DNA from: Arcanobacterium buesumense
GTDB lineage: Bacteria > Actinomycetota > Actinomycetes > Actinomycetales > Actinomycetaceae
Reading direction: 5' to 3'
NCBI RefSeq assembly: GCF_012563545.1
Contig: NZ_CP050804.1
Coordinates: forward strand, 1,674,001-1,738,000
DNA: 64,000 nt
Shown piece after piece: positions 17,226 to 26,091 of the stretch. How positions within the stretch are numbered: the first letter of the stretch is position 1; each line of letters opens with the position of its first letter. Position numbers and translations under genes: made by a program. A model generated the notes under the pieces. The model was not told the DNA's origin and did no database searches. It saw nothing but the letters and a program-made list of their open reading frames with translations.

Positions 17226-18820
17226 TAAATCTCCTGCTCGCCGTTCAGTGCTACTTCCGAGGCCTGCAGTAGGTCTGCAACCTCGTCATATACAAACTGT
17301 ACCTGTGGTCCGACCACAACCTGAACAGAATATTGCGATGGGCGAATAACTCCAGCCACACCACCCGACTTAATAGTCTTCTCGCTTACCTTCAGGTGGT
17401 CCTTAACTACCGTACGTAGGCGGGTTGCACAGTAATCAATAGATTCAATGTTTTCGATACCGCCCAGTCCTTCAACAACTGTGGCGGCAACGCCAGAAAA
17501 TTCGGTGTCGCCAGCGAGTTGAACATTGTGCTCATCAACATCATCACCATGTCCTGGCGTCTTGAGGTTCAAAGCGCCAATCAAGAAATAGAAGACGACG
17601 AAGTAAATCGCAGCGAATACCAAGCCTTGAACCAGCAACATGTACCACTCATTCGCCAACGGGTTACGAGCCGACAGAACCATATCGACCAAACCAGCGG
17701 AGAAGCCGAAGCCGGCCGTCCAGTGGAACATTGCAGCCAAGAATACCGAAATACCGGTGAGGACTGCGTGGACAAGGTAAAGAACTGGAGCAACGAACAT
17801 GAATGCGAATTCGAGAGGTTCGGTAACACCGGTGAAGAAGGATGCAAGAGCACCAGCCATCATGAGCGAGCCAACTGCCTTCTGTGACTTGGTGTTTGCC
17901 CGCAAGTACATTGCCAATGCCGCAGCTGGCAAACCAAACATCATAACCGGGAAGAAGCCAGCCTGGTAACGGCCGATTTCACCAATAACAGTACAGGTTC
18001 CATCAGCCCATACGCCAACGCCTGGGCAGGAAGCAGCATCGGTTGCCGCCGCAGCAGCTTCGATGGTCTTACCGCCACCGAGGAAGTTACCGATATCGTT
18101 AATACCGATAACGTCAAACCAGAAGATCGAGTTCAGGGCGTGGTGTAGACCAGTTGGGATGAGCAGACGGTTAGCAAATGCATAAATACCTGCACCGAGC
18201 GCACCCATTCCTTGAATTGACTGGCCAAAGTGGAACAGAACCGAGTAAACGAATGGCCAAACAAAGTAGAGGACGCCCGCCAAAACGATAGCAAGCAACG
18301 AAGTGAGGATTGGAACCAAGCGTCGGCCAGAGAAGAAGGCCAAGAATGGTGGTAGCTTGGTCCGGGAGAACCGGTTGTATACCCATGCAGCAAGAATACC
18401 GACGACGATACCGACCAGTACGTTCTTGTCACCCATTGCGCCCCAGCCTTGGGATACCCAATCGAGCTTGGCAGCGCCGTCAAGCTTTTCTAGGTCAATT
18501 CCTTGGAAGCCAGCAACTGACTGTTCGTTCAAAAGCATCTTGATTGTTGCAAAGCCAATAAAGCCGGACAGCGCGGCAGCACCATTGCTGTCGCGGGAAA
18601 GCCCGAACGCCAAGGCGATCGCAAATAGCCAGCCGAGGTTATCAAGAACTGCTGCACCCGACTTGATCAAGACAGCAGCGATTACGCTGTTTGCGCCCCA
18701 TCCTTCTGGATCAATCCAGTAACCGATACCCATCAAGATTGCCGCTACTGGCATAACAGCAACCGCGCCCATCAGCGCTTTACCGAGCCGTTGTAGGCTC
18801 TCCATCACTTTTCCGTTCAT
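17225..18820 (-). CDS. PTS transporter EIICB, probably N-acetylglucosamine specific
   Basis: Membrane permease of 531 residues that imports and phosphorylates its sugar. The EIIC part has about ten hydrophobic segments and the loop IPTGLHHALNSIFWFDVIG with INDIGNFLGGG. That sequence resembles NagE-type GlcNAc permeases, not PtsG-type glucose permeases. The C-terminal EIIB domain has the phosphorylated Cys in IDYCATRLRT. The ATG at 18820 overlaps the regulator stop (ATGA), which favours it over longer upstream readings. Expression depends on the antiterminator and RAT leader upstream. Sugar specificity is inferred from the family. Confidence 0.88.
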   Translation of the reverse strand: MNGKVMESLQRLGKALMGAVAVMPVAAILMGIGYWIDPEGWGANSVIAAVLIKSGAAVLDNLGWLFAIALAFGLSRDSNGAAALSGFIGFATIKMLLNEQSVAGFQGIDLEKLDGAAKLDWVSQGWGAMGDKNVLVGIVVGILAAWVYNRFSRTKLPPFLAFFSGRRLVPILTSLLAIVLAGVLYFVWPFVYSVLFHFGQSIQGMGALGAGIYAFANRLLIPTGLHHALNSIFWFDVIGINDIGNFLGGGKTIEAAAAATDAASCPGVGVWADGTCTVIGEIGRYQAGFFPVMMFGLPAAALAMYLRANTKSQKAVGSLMMAGALASFFTGVTEPLEFAFMFVAPVLYLVHAVLTGISVFLAAMFHWTAGFGFSAGLVDMVLSARNPLANEWYMLLVQGLVFAAIYFVVFYFLIGALNLKTPGHGDDVDEHNVQLAGDTEFSGVAATVVEGLGGIENIESIDYCATRLRTVVKDHLKVSEKTIKSGGVAGVIRPSQYSVQVVVGPQVQFVYDEVADLLQASEVALNGEQEI

Positions 18821-19677
18821 GATGTTGTTGTGTCCTTTTGTGTATGCGCCGGACGTGTTCCTTGCCGCCACCCGTGGAGGAAGACCGCCAAGAATGCGGA
18901 TTCGTGTGCAATGGCGGCAGGGGGAACGTCGTCTTTGGCAATGTATGTAATAACGTGCCGAGCTACAGCGAACTCCGGTGCTAACATGCGCTCGATAAGC
19001 GATGTTGCCGTGTTTGTTCGCCACATCCCGGCGTGAATGCGAGTGACATACCCGTTGATCGTAAACAATAGTTCGGTCAGTTCGACGTTCTTTGGCTGAC
19101 CGAGTTCTCGCATGATCAGGTCAACGATGACCCCAAGCTCGTTCGCTTCAGACAATGGTTGTTTGACGGTCACCCCAGTGCGTGCCGCATGTAAATGCAG
19201 GGCGATAAACGCCACTTCATCAACTGGTAGCTCAACATTGAGCTTGTGATTAACGAAGTGCACCATGATTTGAGCCGCGGTAAATTCCACACCGAAGGCC
19301 ACTTTGATCTCATCAACCAGCTTGTTGTGGATTGATAGCCCACTAAGATGGCGTTGCACCGCGAATGCCATATGATCTACTAAAACCACATAGATGGATG
19401 GATCGAGGTCATTAATGAGATTGTTGGCCAGTTCGACCGCTTCAGTTACCGTTGACACAAGATGGGGATCGAGTGTATTCACTGAGGTGAGGAAGTCTAT
19501 TCTATCGGCGCTTGCTTCAATAAATTGGTGCCAAGCACCGCCGGCCGGGATCATATCTCCAGGCCGTTTGCCGAAACCAATTCCTCTCCCGGCAAGGACT
19601 GTTTTAACTCCATCGACACTCACGAGTACCGCATTGTTGTTGAAAACCCTTAGCACGCAAGCAGCAGACTGAATCAT
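18817..19677 (-). CDS. BglG/LicT-family transcriptional antiterminator
   Basis: RNA-binding regulator of 286 residues that stabilises an antiterminator hairpin when its sugar is present. The N-terminal CAT domain has VLRVFNNNAVLVS and GRGIGFGKRPGD. PRD1 retains His102 (LVDHMAF) and His161 (IALHLHA). In PRD2 the equivalent positions look like Ile207 (LFTINGY) and Phe266 (AVFLHGW), so PRD2 may not be phosphorylated. GAGGAG precedes the ATG at 19677. Its own leader contains a RAT, so it is autoregulated together with the PTS genes it overlaps. Confidence 0.92.
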   Translation of the reverse strand: MIQSAACVLRVFNNNAVLVSVDGVKTVLAGRGIGFGKRPGDMIPAGGAWHQFIEASADRIDFLTSVNTLDPHLVSTVTEAVELANNLINDLDPSIYVVLVDHMAFAVQRHLSGLSIHNKLVDEIKVAFGVEFTAAQIMVHFVNHKLNVELPVDEVAFIALHLHAARTGVTVKQPLSEANELGVIVDLIMRELGQPKNVELTELLFTINGYVTRIHAGMWRTNTATSLIERMLAPEFAVARHVITYIAKDDVPPAAIAHESAFLAVFLHGWRQGTRPAHTQKDTTTS

Positions 19678-19692
19678 AAAGCTCCTCATCGA

Positions 19693-19744
19693 GCACACCG
19701 AATAACGGTGCCGATCTGGTCATGCCTGCTTACCAGTAACACCC
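19693..19744 (-). promoter_or_regulatory. RAT antiterminator and overlapping hairpin in the PTS leader
   Basis: The minus-strand segment 19744-19718 contains GGGTGTTACTGGTAAGCAGG followed by CATGACC. This closely resembles LicT/SacT RAT sites (GGATTGTTACTG...GCAGGC..AACC). A GC-rich hairpin (GCACCG with CGGTG, 19711-19693) follows, just before the ribosome site. Binding of the antiterminator should decide readthrough into its own gene and the PTS genes. Confidence 0.8.
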
Positions 19745-19760
19745 AGGGATTATCACTACT

Positions 19761-19789
19761 AATATAGGCTACTTATGCCAATAGTGCAA
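19761..19789 (-). promoter_or_regulatory. Sigma-70-type promoter of the PTS operon
   Basis: TTGCAC (19789-19784), a 17-base spacer and TATATT (19766-19761) on the minus strand. Transcription would start about ten bases before the RAT. Confidence 0.75.
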
Positions 19790-19798
19790 TATTTTTCG

Positions 19799-20698
19799 TT
19801 ATTTACAACACGTTTTGGAATTTTGTGCAATAGCAATGAAATCTTCGATGGTGAGTTTTTCTCCGCGAAGCGACGGATCAACACCGGCCGCCCGCAAAAT
19901 CTCCTCAGCACGCGTAGGGCTTCCTGCCCAGGTGGTTAGCGCAGCACGCAGTGTTTTGCGTCGCTGAGCAAAGGCAGCATCGACGACGGCGAACACCGCC
20001 TGACGATCAACGCCTGCAGTTTCCGGGTGCCGACGCATGTGTACTAATGCTGAGTCAACATTTGGTACCGGCCAAAAGACATTGCGGGAGATTTTGGCTC
20101 CACGCCACACATCGGCATACCAATTCGCTTTAACTGACGGCACCCCATAGGTTTTAGAGCCCGGCTGAGCAGCAAGTCGATCTGCTACTTCAAGTTGGAC
20201 CATCACGGTTACTGTTTCTAATGTGGGCAAGGTACTCAACAGAGTTAGGAGCACTGGCACAGCGACGTTGTAGGGCAAGTTTGCTACTAAATGTTTTGGC
20301 ACAAAATCAGTGCTCTTGCCGAGAATTGGTGGTACTGCAAGGTCAGTTACCCCAGAAATATCCATTGCATCGCGATTGGTAACAGCGATATGCGCGGCGG
20401 ATTCTGGCTGAATTTCAGCGATTGTTGCCGGTAAAGCGGTAGCTAATGGCGGATCGATTTCGATAGCTGACACTAGCGCTCCGGTTTCGAGGATAGCTAG
20501 AGTTAATGAGCCTAATCCGGGACCTACCTCTACGACGTGGTCGCCCGATTCTACACCTGCGTCACGCACGATGCGCCGGACGGTTCCGGCGTCGTGAACA
20601 AAATTTTGACCTAATGTTTTAGTCGGTCGTATGTTGAGTTGTTCCGCAAGTTGACGGATTTTCACCGGTCCAAGGAGGGGGACTGGGCATTGACTCAT
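19799..20698 (-). CDS. ksgA: 16S rRNA (adenine1518/1519-N6)-dimethyltransferase
   Basis: Dimethylates two adjacent adenines in helix 45 of 16S rRNA, a late small-subunit assembly step. The 299-residue protein shows [10 protein letters not shown], the SAM motif [12 protein letters not shown], the substrate motif [14 protein letters not shown] and the basic C-terminal [17 protein letters not shown] precedes the ATG by five bases. It lies downstream of the rpfB-like gene in the conserved metG-tatD-rpfB-ksgA block. Confidence 0.96.
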   Translation of the reverse strand: MSQCPVPLLGPVKIRQLAEQLNIRPTKTLGQNFVHDAGTVRRIVRDAGVESGDHVVEVGPGLGSLTLAILETGALVSAIEIDPPLATALPATIAEIQPESAAHIAVTNRDAMDISGVTDLAVPPILGKSTDFVPKHLVANLPYNVAVPVLLTLLSTLPTLETVTVMVQLEVADRLAAQPGSKTYGVPSVKANWYADVWRGAKISRNVFWPVPNVDSALVHMRRHPETAGVDRQAVFAVVDAAFAQRRKTLRAALTTWAGSPTRAEEILRAAGVDPSLRGEKLTIEDFIAIAQNSKTCCK

Positions 20699-20731
20699 TG
20701 TTTCCTCACTGTAGAGTGCAAGCTCGCGCTT

Positions 20732-21955
20732 TTAGTACCAACCCACCGAATGTGAATGGCTGAGCGCACCACACGGCGTACCATATCGACCAGAAATATA
20801 TCCTAATCCCCAAGTAATCTGGGTTGCCGGATTAGTTTGCCAATCAGCACCAGCTGAGGCCATCTTCGATCCTGGCAAAGCTTGTGGAATACCGTAAGCG
20901 CCCGACGATGGATTATTAGCCAGATGGTTCCATCCGGACTCACGTTGCCATAGTTGATCTAGACATGCGAATTCAGCTTCAGACCATCCGCGCCCGGCTA
21001 CGAGATCTGCAGCTATGGCTCGTGCGGTACCTGGGGCAACAGGTGCCGCATTGACTGGAACGTTATTAGCGGATGCCGAGGAGCTAGCACCTTCTTTAGT
21101 TCCCACTTTAATAATGATGGGTTCGGCCGGGGTTGTGATCGCATCAACTGTTGTCACGCGCTTGACTTCAGTACCGTCATGCTTGGTGACGGTAACAGTT
21201 CGGGTACCTTCTCCTGGCTTGCCGTCACTGACTTTCTTCTCTTCGCCCTTAGCTAAGGTTTCGTCATCTTCACGTTGAGTTTCTGGTTCGACGACGTAGG
21301 TTTCGGTAGCCGTTTCGGTAGTGACACGAGTGATGGTGACGTGTTCCCCGTCTGCAATTGGCTTATTGAGCTGATGAGAAACGATATCGCCGGAGTTTAC
21401 GGTGATGCCGGCAGCATTGAGCGCGTCAGCTAACGTGACTCTGGCATTGGACGCCAGGGTTCGTTCTTTTCCATCGACCGTCAGGCTAAATTTTGACGTA
21501 ACACCTTCAATAATTGGGGTTTTTCCATCGAGGGCAACAGAAGCCGTAGCAAGTTCAGATAGCGATGGTTCATTGGTTGCCATCGCAAAGTTTTGTGGAA
21601 CATTTTCAACAGCAATTCCTAAACCAATTCCGACGACGAACGCCGCAGCGGAACCAAATCCTACACTTTGCATCATAAAAGATTTCCGGGTTTTTGGTTC
21701 ATATACGTCATCTCCTAGACGGGAGACGACTAACTCATGGTTCATTTGTTCGGCAAATGGTGTTGTGGGTTGTAAACGCACGGGACGGTTGCCCCATTGT
21801 TGGTAGTTGGCCTCAACAATTGCTGGAATTTCTCCCGTGGTTGCAACACTACGTGCTGCGGCAGCGGCTGCTGCTGCGGCTCGTTCGGCGGCTCGCCGGG
21901 CGCGTCGTGACCCTGGCTTTGGCGGGGTCATAGCGAACTGGCGGGTTTCTTCCAT
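20732..21955 (-). CDS. RpfB-like secreted cell-wall lytic protein (DUF348, G5, transglycosylase-like)
   Basis: Surface peptidoglycan-active protein of 407 residues. A basic Ala/Arg-rich cytoplasmic N terminus is followed by one membrane anchor near residues 85-105 (AAAFVVGIGLGIAV). One DUF348-type unit comes next, then a G5 domain (about 200-275), a short Ser/Ala/Pro linker and a C-terminal transglycosylase-like domain with the probable catalytic Glu in LWQRESGWN and NPSSGAYGIPQALPG. It ends HSVGWY. The start at 21955 has GGAG upstream; an ATG five codons earlier has none. Position between tatD and ksgA is that of actinobacterial rpfB. Confidence 0.9.
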   Translation of the reverse strand: MEETRQFAMTPPKPGSRRARRAAERAAAAAAAAARSVATTGEIPAIVEANYQQWGNRPVRLQPTTPFAEQMNHELVVSRLGDDVYEPKTRKSFMMQSVGFGSAAAFVVGIGLGIAVENVPQNFAMATNEPSLSELATASVALDGKTPIIEGVTSKFSLTVDGKERTLASNARVTLADALNAAGITVNSGDIVSHQLNKPIADGEHVTITRVTTETATETYVVEPETQREDDETLAKGEEKKVSDGKPGEGTRTVTVTKHDGTEVKRVTTVDAITTPAEPIIIKVGTKEGASSSASANNVPVNAAPVAPGTARAIAADLVAGRGWSEAEFACLDQLWQRESGWNHLANNPSSGAYGIPQALPGSKMASAGADWQTNPATQITWGLGYISGRYGTPCGALSHSHSVGWY

Positions 21956-22069
21956 CGGTTTTCTCCACATCTAACTGAGTTTAGTTATCTGATGTATATC
22001 GATTGTAATCAAATTGTGACAATTAGTCGCGCTGGAGTGCCACGCCTAACATAGATTAACCGACAAACC

Positions 22070-23029
22070 TCATATTCCATATACATTTTGTGTGTTTTTA
22101 TCAATCTGAGCACACCAATTCTCAAGCTCAACACCACGACGTTGAGCCATATACCGGACGGTGTATCCCACACTCCATGCCGCATTAGGATGACCTCGGA
22201 ATGGTACAGGGGTCAAATAAGGCGCATCAGTTTCTACCAAAATCAATTCACTAGGTAGCTCATCGAATGCTTCTTGTAAATCAACATTCGGCCCGTACGT
22301 CAATGGGCCAGCAAACGAGGCAAACCACCCATGTTCCGCACATACGTGCGCCAGCAAGCGATCCCCGGAAAAACAGTGAAACACTGTAAGGTCTGGAGCG
22401 CCATCAGCCAGTAGTACATCAATCACATCCGCATGCGCGTCCCGATCATGAATCTGCAACGGCTTACCCAGCTCTTTTGCCAACGCAATATGGGCACGAA
22501 AAGCATCTTTTTGCGCCTGTTTACCTGCGTCACCAGTGCGGAAATAATCCAATCCAGTCTCACCAATCGCAACCACATATGGATCGGTACTTAGATGCGC
22601 AACGCGCGATACGGCGTCGTCAAGCGAAAAATCTTCATGCCAAGACTCAACATGTGGCTCCAGCCCATCGGGAGCCACCTCCCGCACCCCCGCATGTAGG
22701 GCAGCATCATTAGGATGAATAGCCAGCGCCGCCCACACCTCTGGAACATCACGAGCCAAATCCCGGGTAAACTCCAACATCGGTATTTCACACCCGGAGG
22801 AAATGGCCGCCCGCACACCAGCTTGCGCCATACCAGCACGCAAAGTCTCCAACAAAACTGGCATGCGTATATTGCCAGCCTCATCAGTATTTTGTACCGG
22901 TAGGCCACCATCTCCAACAACCGGATCCGGTAAAATATGCGTATGGTTATCAACAATAGGAACCGGCAGCCGGTCCGGGATATCCGCAACCAGCCGCCGC
23001 CGTTCCTTTTTCGCTTTCGAGCTACTCAT
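22070..23029 (-). CDS. TatD-family metal-dependent hydrolase
   Basis: TIM-barrel metallohydrolase, probably a DNase, 319 residues. Metal ligands are visible in VDNHTHI, the Glu of AIGETGLDYF, LQIHDRDAH, TVFHCFSGD and VETDAPYL. It begins 12 bases after the metG stop, so the two are co-transcribed. The N terminus adds a basic stretch before the barrel. Confidence 0.95.
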   Translation of the reverse strand: MSSSKAKKERRRLVADIPDRLPVPIVDNHTHILPDPVVGDGGLPVQNTDEAGNIRMPVLLETLRAGMAQAGVRAAISSGCEIPMLEFTRDLARDVPEVWAALAIHPNDAALHAGVREVAPDGLEPHVESWHEDFSLDDAVSRVAHLSTDPYVVAIGETGLDYFRTGDAGKQAQKDAFRAHIALAKELGKPLQIHDRDAHADVIDVLLADGAPDLTVFHCFSGDRLLAHVCAEHGWFASFAGPLTYGPNVDLQEAFDELPSELILVETDAPYLTPVPFRGHPNAAWSVGYTVRYMAQRRGVELENWCAQIDKNTQNVYGI

Positions 23030-23040
23030 TACCCTGCCAA

Positions 23041-24846
23041 TTACTCAGCAATACCAAGACGCTCAAGCTCTTCAGCAATCACTGAATCATCGAGCTTAGC
23101 AAACACTGGCTTTGGCTTAGCAATCGGGGTACCTGGCACTACCTCACGCGACTCCCACGCCCGCGCATCCGAATAATCACCAGTGATAATCGGATACGGG
23201 TAGTCAGTATCCAAATCGGTGACTTCTTCTAAGCGTGGCATAGGCGCCAAACGGCCATCGCCGCCAAGAATCTTGTCAATCTGATTTGATGAATGAGGCA
23301 AGAAGACACTCATCATCGTATTGAGATCCGATACCGCCTGAACCAAAGTGTTAAGCACAGTCGCCAACCGTGCGCGCTGCTCTGGAGCTTTCAACTTAAA
23401 CGGCTCGGTACGAGTCACATACGTATTAGCTTCCCCGACAAGACGCATAATCTCACTCAGTGCAGCACGCTGCTGGTGTGAACCGATAAGCTCACCCACC
23501 TTATCGAATCCTCCACGAATCGCATCCAGTAACGCGTTATCAATCTCTTCACGCTCACCCGGGGTTGGAATCTCACCGAAGTTCTTCGCAATCATCGCAC
23601 CGGTACGGTTGACTAAATTACCCCAGCCAGCAACCAGCTCTGAATTATTCCGGCGCACGAACTCGGCCCATGTAAAATCCGAATCCGACGTTTCTGGTCC
23701 CGCAATAGAAATGAAGTAACGCAAGGCGTCCGCCTGGTAACGCGACAAAACATCGCGCACATAAATCACCACGTTCTTCGACGAGGAGAACTTCTTACCT
23801 TCCATCGTCAAGAATTCTGAAGCCACTACTTGGGTTGGCAGGTTCAACGTTCCGAAATCACGAGCTTGACCGCCACGCGATCCGGCACCGTTGTATGCCA
23901 AAAGCTCTGCTGGCCAAATCTGGGAATGGAAAACGATGTTGTCCTTGCCCATGAAGTAGTAGGAAAGGGCTTCTGGGTTCGTCCACCACTCACGCCAATC
24001 CTCTGGACTACCCTGGCCTTGAGCAGCACGACGGCGAGCCCACTCAATTGACGCCGACAAGTAACCAACCACCGCATCAAACCAAACATAAAGCCGCTTA
24101 TTTGGCTTATCTTCCCAACCCGGAACCGGAATGCCCCAAGAAATATCCCGGCTCATCGCACGTGGGCGAACGTCGTCGAGAAGATGCTTGGAGAACGAAA
24201 TAACGTTTGGCCGCCACGACCCATCGCGTTCCACCTCATCAAGCCACTCCCCGAGTGCTCCAGCAAGCGCTGGCAGATCAAGGAAATAGTGCTCAGTGGA
24301 GGTAAAGTTTGGTGTTAAACCGGAAACCTTGGAGATCGGATCAATCAAATCCTGCGGATCAAGCTGGTTACCGCAGGTATCACATTGGTCACCGCGAGCC
24401 CCGGCAGCGCCACAAATCGGGCACGTACCTTCAATGAAGCGATCAGGTAACGTATTGCCGGTCTTGGGATCAATCGCCACCAGTTGCTCTTGCACAATCA
24501 TGTAACCGTTATCGCGGCAGCCTTCAAACAAGCGCTGGACAACATCAACATGGTTCTGCGTTGTGGTGCGCGTAAAAAGATCGTAGGACAATCCGAGATT
24601 AACAAGGTCTTCAGCAATAATGCGGTTATTCTTGTCCGCCAATTGTTGCGGAGTAACACCTTCATTATCCGCAGCAACCAGAATTGGCGTACCGTGTTCG
24701 TCAGTTCCCGACACCATGAGCACATCGTGTCCAGTCATTCGCATATACCGCGAGAACACGTCAGAAGGGACACCAAAACCGGCAACATGGCCGATATGGC
24801 GAGGACCGTTGGCGTATGGCCAAGCTACAGCAGACAAAATCTTCAT
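23041..24846 (-). CDS. metG: Methionyl-tRNA synthetase
   Basis: Charges tRNA-Met. The 601-residue class I enzyme has the HIGH motif in [10 protein letters not shown], a zinc knuckle [18 protein letters not shown] near 145-165, and the KMSKS-like loop GKKFSSSKN. The C-terminal anticodon-binding helices are present. There is no C-terminal tRNA-binding OB fold, as in the shorter actinobacterial form. It heads the tatD-rpfB-ksgA block. Confidence 0.97.
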   Translation of the reverse strand: MKILSAVAWPYANGPRHIGHVAGFGVPSDVFSRYMRMTGHDVLMVSGTDEHGTPILVAADNEGVTPQQLADKNNRIIAEDLVNLGLSYDLFTRTTTQNHVDVVQRLFEGCRDNGYMIVQEQLVAIDPKTGNTLPDRFIEGTCPICGAAGARGDQCDTCGNQLDPQDLIDPISKVSGLTPNFTSTEHYFLDLPALAGALGEWLDEVERDGSWRPNVISFSKHLLDDVRPRAMSRDISWGIPVPGWEDKPNKRLYVWFDAVVGYLSASIEWARRRAAQGQGSPEDWREWWTNPEALSYYFMGKDNIVFHSQIWPAELLAYNGAGSRGGQARDFGTLNLPTQVVASEFLTMEGKKFSSSKNVVIYVRDVLSRYQADALRYFISIAGPETSDSDFTWAEFVRRNNSELVAGWGNLVNRTGAMIAKNFGEIPTPGEREEIDNALLDAIRGGFDKVGELIGSHQQRAALSEIMRLVGEANTYVTRTEPFKLKAPEQRARLATVLNTLVQAVSDLNTMMSVFLPHSSNQIDKILGGDGRLAPMPRLEEVTDLDTDYPYPIITGDYSDARAWESREVVPGTPIAKPKPVFAKLDDSVIAEELERLGIAE

Positions 24847-24954
24847 ATCTATAGATTACGCGTCTAACGCTGTGAGATGAAACTCCATGTGCCTATCTCA
24901 CGTTCGCCACGTATGCTTAGAATATAGTCAATGCTGACAATTATTGGAGGGGTC

Positions 24955-25989
24955 ATGGAAGTTCAGCGCGCACTTCTTATCGTTGATGTTCAACCCACGT
25001 TCTGCGAAGGTGGTGCCCTAGCAGTCGAGGGAGGTAATGCCGTTGCTGAACGGATTGCCGATTTCGTAACTGAACGTGCTGACGATTACGAATATATTGT
25101 TACCACTCAAGACTGGCATGTAGATCCAGGTGAGCATTTTTCTCCCAATCCTGACTTTGTTAATTCTTGGCCACCGCACGGTGTTGCCGGAACTGCCGAG
25201 GCGGAACTTCATGACGCTATCGCGGCTTTACCTTTTGACGAATCGGTAAAGAAAGGTGAATACCAGGCGGCCTATTCTGGCTTCGAAGGTAAAAACCTCG
25301 AAGGCGTCCCGCTGGAAGTTCTGTTACGCGAGCATGAGATTTCCGCAGTTGACATTGTGGGTATTGCCGAATCACACTGCGTGAAGGCAACTGCCCTAGA
25401 TGCGTTGCGTGCCGGTTTTACCGCGCGAGTTTTTTCTGATCTCACAGTTCCAGTTTCCGAAGAGCTCGGTATTGTGGCACGCAAGGAGATGGATGAGGCA
25501 GGCGTTGAACAACTTTCGTCTACCGAAGCCTTTGGTTTCTATGAAGATGATGACGACGACGTTCCGCTACTCGCCGAGGAGTGGGCTCAGGTTCATGCGC
25601 GAGATGACGAGGGTTGGGCTGGTGATTCATCCTTGGAATGGGATGAAGATACCTGGAATGATACCGACGGCGATGGCATCCCTGACGATCTAGAAGATGA
25701 TGAGTATGGTGCTGCCGACTATCGCGATTTTGAGCTTCCTGATGAGAACAATGGCGGATTAATCCGTGAGGCACCCGTCTATGATGAGTTTGCTGATGAA
25801 GATGGGTCTGAGTTTAACAACACTGACCAATTCGACGCTCTCGAATCGCGGCTATCTACCGATGAAGACCTCTCCGCCCTCGGGTTAGATGATTTTGACA
25901 TCGACATTGATGATGACATCGACTTCTCGGATGAAGCTGACGAGTCTGATTTCGATTTTTCCAATATTGATTTCAAGCCCGACCTATAG
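24955..25989 (+). CDS. Nicotinamidase (PncA family) with a long acidic C-terminal extension
   Basis: Hydrolyses nicotinamide to nicotinate for NAD salvage. The first 190 residues match PncA: catalytic Asp11 (VDVQPTF), metal ligands Asp53, His55 and His61 (QDWHVDPGEHF), Lys99 or Lys100, and Cys142 (AESHCVKA). The last 150 residues are very acidic. They contain DTDGDGIPDDLEDD at 236-249, like a thrombospondin type 3 calcium-binding repeat, and then runs of Asp. PncA normally stops near residue 190-210. The ATG at 24955 follows GGAGGGG and matches the family start. An ATG at 24931 sits seven bases after a TAGAAT and cannot be excluded. Confidence 0.88.
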   Translation: MEVQRALLIVDVQPTFCEGGALAVEGGNAVAERIADFVTERADDYEYIVTTQDWHVDPGEHFSPNPDFVNSWPPHGVAGTAEAELHDAIAALPFDESVKKGEYQAAYSGFEGKNLEGVPLEVLLREHEISAVDIVGIAESHCVKATALDALRAGFTARVFSDLTVPVSEELGIVARKEMDEAGVEQLSSTEAFGFYEDDDDDVPLLAEEWAQVHARDDEGWAGDSSLEWDEDTWNDTDGDGIPDDLEDDEYGAADYRDFELPDENNGGLIREAPVYDEFADEDGSEFNNTDQFDALESRLSTDEDLSALGLDDFDIDIDDDIDFSDEADESDFDFSNIDFKPDL

Positions 25990-26006
25990 ACCGCAGAAGC
26001 GATGTA

Positions 26007-26042
26007 GTGGTGGGCACGGCGGATATCCGCCGTGCCCACCAC
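26007..26042. terminator. 36-base perfect palindrome between convergent genes
   Basis: GTGGTGGGCACGGCGGAT is followed immediately by its exact complement, giving 18 plus 18 bases with no spacer. ATGTAGT occurs as a direct repeat on both sides (26002-26008 and 26044-26050). It lies between pncA (plus) and the MMPL gene (minus) and is best read as a bidirectional terminator, though neither side has a T-run. Confidence 0.65.
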
Positions 26043-26091
26043 CATGTAGTCGCTAAAGATTCGCCATTATATTTGGCAGTAACCTGCGCTT

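Noticed and set aside
17225-19024. A longer start for the PTS permease with about 68 extra residues
   Set aside because: The extension is out-of-frame translation of the antiterminator gene. The ATGA overlap at 18820 and the family N terminus fit better.
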